A DNA stretch of 6,921 bases, taken from NCBI GenBank assembly GCA_023409435.1, contig JAEYHP010000014.1:1-6921 (forward strand), given 5' to 3'. Positions within the stretch are counted from its first letter, which is position 1. Each line of letters begins with the position of its first letter. This document shows positions 4,303 through 6,921 of this stretch, piece by piece. A program made the position numbers and the translations under genes. The notes beneath the pieces were generated by a model that had not been told where the DNA came from, searched no databases, and saw only the letters and a list, made by a program, of their open reading frames with translations. This DNA is from Bacillota bacterium (GTDB lineage Bacteria > Bacillota > Clostridia > Christensenellales > CAG-138).

Positions 4303-4338
4303 AGCCAATATACGGGTATCATTGTGGGAGGAGTTGTC

Positions 4339-5658
4339 ATGCGCGCTGTAGACTTGATCGGCAAGAAGCGGGAAGGATATGCGCTTACCGCCGAAGAGAT
4401 CGATTTTCTGATACAGGGTTACGTCAAAAAGGAGATACCGGATTACCAGATGTCCGCGTTTTTGATGGCCGTCTGCTTTTCCAAAATGGACGCACGGGAA
4501 ACCGCGGACCTGACGCTTTCCATGATGCGCTCGGGCGACGTTGTGGATCTTTCGGATATCCCCGGCGTCAAGGCGGATAAACATTCCACAGGCGGCGTCG
4601 GGGACACTACCACGCTTGTTGTCGCCCCGCTTGTTGCGGCGTGCGGCGGCAAGGTTGCCAAAATGTCCGGCCGGGGCTTAGGGCATACCGGCGGTACGCT
4701 CGATAAACTCGAAAGCATTCCCGGCCTTAAAATTGAGCGGCCGATGGCGGAGTTTAAAAAGCAGGTGCAGGAAATCGGGCTTTCCGTGATCGGCCAGTCC
4801 GGAAACCTGGTGCCCGCGGATAAGTTCTTATATGCGTTGCGGGACGTGACCGCCACAGTAAAAAGCATTCCGCTCATCGCATCGAGCATCATGAGCAAGA
4901 AGCTTGCGGCGGGGGCGGACGCCATTGTGCTCGATGTCAAGGTCGGCACCGGCGCGTTTGTGGAAACGGTGGAGGAGGCAAAGGAGCTTGCCGCCACAAT
5001 GGTAGAAATCGGCAAGCATTTGGGGCGCCGCGTTGTGGCGGTGATTACGGATATGAACCAGCCGCTCGGCCTTGCCGTGGGCAATGCGCTCGAGGTGCGG
5101 GAGGCAGTGGAGCTTTTAAGCGGCAAACTGCCCGAAGGCGATCCGCTCTACGAGGTCTGCATGCTGCTGGCGAGCCATATGCTGCAGCTTTCCGGCCTTG
5201 CGAAAGGGGAAGGGGAAGCGCGCGAAAAATTAAGAGCGGCGCTACATTCCGGCGCGGCGCTAGAAAAGCTTCGGCAGATGGTAAGCGCGCAGGGCGGAGA
5301 CGCCTCCTATATGGACGTTAAAAAGATTAACGAACTGTGTAATGTGAAACGGCATGTGCCGGTTTACTTGGAGGCGGAAGGCGTCATCAAAAGCATGGAC
5401 GCCGCGAATATCGGCCTTGCGGCGCAGCTTTTGGGCGCGGGCCGCTCCCAAAAGGAGGACGCGATCGATCACGCGGTCGGCCTTGTGATGCACAAGCGCC
5501 TGGGCGACGCCGTGAACGCGAAGGAACCAGTCTGCACGCTGTACGTCAACGACGACAGCCGTATGGAGGAAGCGGCGGCAACGCTGAGGAAGGCCATCAC
5601 AGTAGGCGGCGCGGCAGATAAAATAGAGTCCAAAATGGTTTACGCCGTGGTGGAATAA
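4339..5658 (+). CDS. pdp: Pyrimidine-nucleoside phosphorylase
   Basis: This 439-residue enzyme cleaves uridine, deoxyuridine and thymidine with phosphate, giving the free base and (deoxy)ribose-1-phosphate, in cytosolic salvage. It matches the Bacillus-type family (about 433 residues) along its length: N-terminal helical domain MRAVDLIGKKREG, phosphate loop KHSTGGVGD (81-89), signature MSGRGLGHTGGTLDKLES (109-126), and base-binding residues Arg168 (LRD), Ser183 and Lys187 (ASSIMSKK), which fall at the numbers I recall for Geobacillus PyNP. The C-terminal alpha/beta domain contains GAGRSQKEDAID and ends after YVNDDSR. ATG 4339 is chosen because GGGAGGAG (4326-4333) precedes it and the family N-terminus follows; the open frame upstream is chance. 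The gene has its own promoter, a possible operator and a leader terminator. polA follows after 26 bases with no terminator between. Confidence 0.96.
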   Translation: MRAVDLIGKKREGYALTAEEIDFLIQGYVKKEIPDYQMSAFLMAVCFSKMDARETADLTLSMMRSGDVVDLSDIPGVKADKHSTGGVGDTTTLVVAPLVAACGGKVAKMSGRGLGHTGGTLDKLESIPGLKIERPMAEFKKQVQEIGLSVIGQSGNLVPADKFLYALRDVTATVKSIPLIASSIMSKKLAAGADAIVLDVKVGTGAFVETVEEAKELAATMVEIGKHLGRRVVAVITDMNQPLGLAVGNALEVREAVELLSGKLPEGDPLYEVCMLLASHMLQLSGLAKGEGEAREKLRAALHSGAALEKLRQMVSAQGGDASYMDVKKINELCNVKRHVPVYLEAEGVIKSMDAANIGLAAQLLGAGRSQKEDAIDHAVGLVMHKRLGDAVNAKEPVCTLYVNDDSRMEEAAATLRKAITVGGAADKIESKMVYAVVE

Positions 5659-5684
5659 GGATATTTGGTCAGACGGGGGATAGG

Positions 5685-6921
5685 ATGGAACAGCAAAAAG
5701 AGAAACTGCTTATAGCAATTGACGGCAACAGCCTGATGCACCGGGCCTACTATGCGCTTCCGGCCATGACCAGCCGCGAAGGCACGCCCACGGGCGCGCT
5801 GCACGGCTTTTTTGGCATGCTTTTAAAGCTGGTGGAAAAGAAGCCGGACTATCTCGTTGTGGCGTTTGATTTGCACGGGCCGACGTTCCGGCATACGGAG
5901 TATACGGAATACAAGGCGGGAAGAAGGGAAACGCCGGAGGATTTGCGCCCGCAGTTCCCGCTATTACAGGACCTGTTAAAGCAAATGGGCATTACCGTCT
6001 GCACATGCGAAACCTACGAGGCGGACGATATTTTGGGCACATTTGCCCGCATGGCGGAAAAGAAGGGCGTTTCTTCCCTGCTTGTTACCGGAGACAGGGA
6101 CGCGCTGCAGTTAATTTCCGACAAAACGCATGTCCTTTTGACTAAAAAGGGCATTACGGATACCGAAGAAATGGATACGCAAGCGCTCATGGCGGCCTAC
6201 GGGCTTACGCCGGACCGCATGCGGGACTTAAAAGGTCTTATGGGCGACAATTCGGATAATATCCCCGGCATTCCCGGCGTGGGGGAAAAGACGGCGGTCA
6301 AGCTGCTTGCGGAGTACGGCACGCTTGAAGACGTCCTTTCGCACGCCGAAGAGATCAAGGGCAAGCTTGGCGAAAAGGTAAAGGAGCACGCGGAGCTGGC
6401 GCGTTTAAGCTACCGCCTAGGAACCATACACGCGGACGCGCCGCTTACTATCGCGCTGGAGGACAGCGCGTTCGCTCCTTCCCGTATGGCGGGAGGGCTT
6501 TCAAGGCTGCGGGAGCTTCAGCTAAACGCCATAGCCAACCGTTTGCCCGCCGCGGAAGAAGCGCCTGCCGCAATGAAAGAGCATAAACAGGGCCCGCGGG
6601 AAACCGTGGAGCTTTCGGATATTTCTGCGCTCAAGGGGATATTGGACGAGCTTTTTGGGGCCGAATACCTTGCGCTCCACGCGCAGGGGGAGGAACTGTT
6701 CCTTGCCGCGGAAGACTGCAGGCAGTACCGCGTGAGTCTTGCGGGTACGCTGCTGACCCCGGGGCTCGATTTGGGCGAGGTATTGTGGACAATAAAACCC
6801 TTGTTGGAAGCCGAAAAACCCAAAAAGCTGGTGTTTGACGCAAAGAAGTGGATGCACCTGCTGTCCCGTCAGGGGATTGTTCTCGGAGGGCTTACGTTTG
6901 ACGCGATGATCGTGGACTACC
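5685..6921 (+). CDS. polA: DNA polymerase I, N-terminal part (3' end outside window)
   Basis: 412 codons are visible before the window ends; full-length Pol I has about 870-930. The 5' nuclease domain is intact: IAIDGNS (Asp13), AFDLHGPTFRH (Asp62), YEADDILG (Glu112, Asp114, Asp115), VTGDRDALQL (Asp137, Asp139) and the helix-three-turn-helix GDNSDNIPGIPGVGEKTA (187-204, Asp188 and Asp191). This domain removes RNA primers and flaps. From about residue 305 the 3'-5' exonuclease-like domain begins. The first exonuclease motif (DTE) is absent, replaced by EYLALHAQG, while FDAKKWMHLL and GLTFDAMIVDY are recognisable. Proofreading is therefore predicted to be lost, as in Bacillus and Thermus Pol I. 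The start ATG follows GGGGGA (5675-5680). It probably shares a transcript with pdp. Confidence 0.96.
   Translation, partial: MEQQKEKLLIAIDGNSLMHRAYYALPAMTSREGTPTGALHGFFGMLLKLVEKKPDYLVVAFDLHGPTFRHTEYTEYKAGRRETPEDLRPQFPLLQDLLKQMGITVCTCETYEADDILGTFARMAEKKGVSSLLVTGDRDALQLISDKTHVLLTKKGITDTEEMDTQALMAAYGLTPDRMRDLKGLMGDNSDNIPGIPGVGEKTAVKLLAEYGTLEDVLSHAEEIKGKLGEKVKEHAELARLSYRLGTIHADAPLTIALEDSAFAPSRMAGGLSRLRELQLNAIANRLPAAEEAPAAMKEHKQGPRETVELSDISALKGILDELFGAEYLALHAQGEELFLAAEDCRQYRVSLAGTLLTPGLDLGEVLWTIKPLLEAEKPKKLVFDAKKWMHLLSRQGIVLGGLTFDAMIVDY

Noticed and set aside
4129..4338. 70-residue N-terminal extension of pdp
   Set aside because: It crosses the terminator tail, the pdp promoter and the leader hairpin. 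ATG 4339 has GGGAGGAG and the family N-terminus.

Overview
The window looks like chromosomal DNA from a Gram-positive, Clostridia-like bacterium (Bacillota). The grounds are moderately high GC by inspection, strong AGGAGG-type ribosome binding sites, extended -10 promoters (TGCTATAAT twice), U-tailed intrinsic terminators, and Firmicutes-like proteins: a Pdp-type pyrimidine-nucleoside phosphorylase and a Pol I whose proofreading domain looks degenerate. A Christensenella-like lineage is possible, but this is a guess. There is no sign of phage, transposon, CRISPR or integrated element; most of the window is housekeeping.

Layout from left to right. (1) 1-440: the 3' end of ftsH, then a strong hairpin/U6 terminator (497-531) that ends two bases before the next ribosome binding site. 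(2) 544-1775: a two-gene unit with an ATGA overlap, made of a FlK-like hotdog thioesterase and a PHP-domain phosphoesterase. (3) 1806-2969: a near-consensus promoter, a ~109-base structured leader and a divergent ribose-phosphate pyrophosphokinase (prs-like). Its terminator lies inside the last codons of the convergent gene. (4) 2984-3592 on the minus strand: a HEAT-like helical-repeat protein of unknown function with its own promoter (3627-3656). (5) 3593-4338: 746 bases without a conventional gene. This holds a sigmaB-like promoter candidate, two or three tiny ORFs with strong ribosome binding sites and TTG starts, a multi-hairpin RNA candidate closed by a perfect 10-bp long-range helix, and a textbook terminator at 4098-4130. 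After that come the promoter, an inverted repeat and a leader terminator belonging to the next gene. I see nothing else between 4131 and 4194. (6) 4339-5658: pdp. (7) 5685-6921: the N-terminal 412 codons of polA, cut by the window end and probably cotranscribed with pdp.

Functionally, Prs (PRPP synthesis), Pdp (pyrimidine nucleoside salvage) and Pol I (repair and Okazaki fragment processing) are loosely linked by nucleotide and DNA metabolism. Pdp releases ribose-1-phosphate or deoxyribose-1-phosphate; ribose-1-phosphate can be converted to ribose-5-phosphate, the Prs substrate. The most interesting unexplained part is the 3689-4130 segment, a probable independent transcription unit for a structured RNA that I cannot assign to a known family. 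A second theme is that two genes (thioesterase and pdp) have an intrinsic terminator just ahead of their ribosome binding site, and the two terminators share the same 15-base 3' arm and U-tract.
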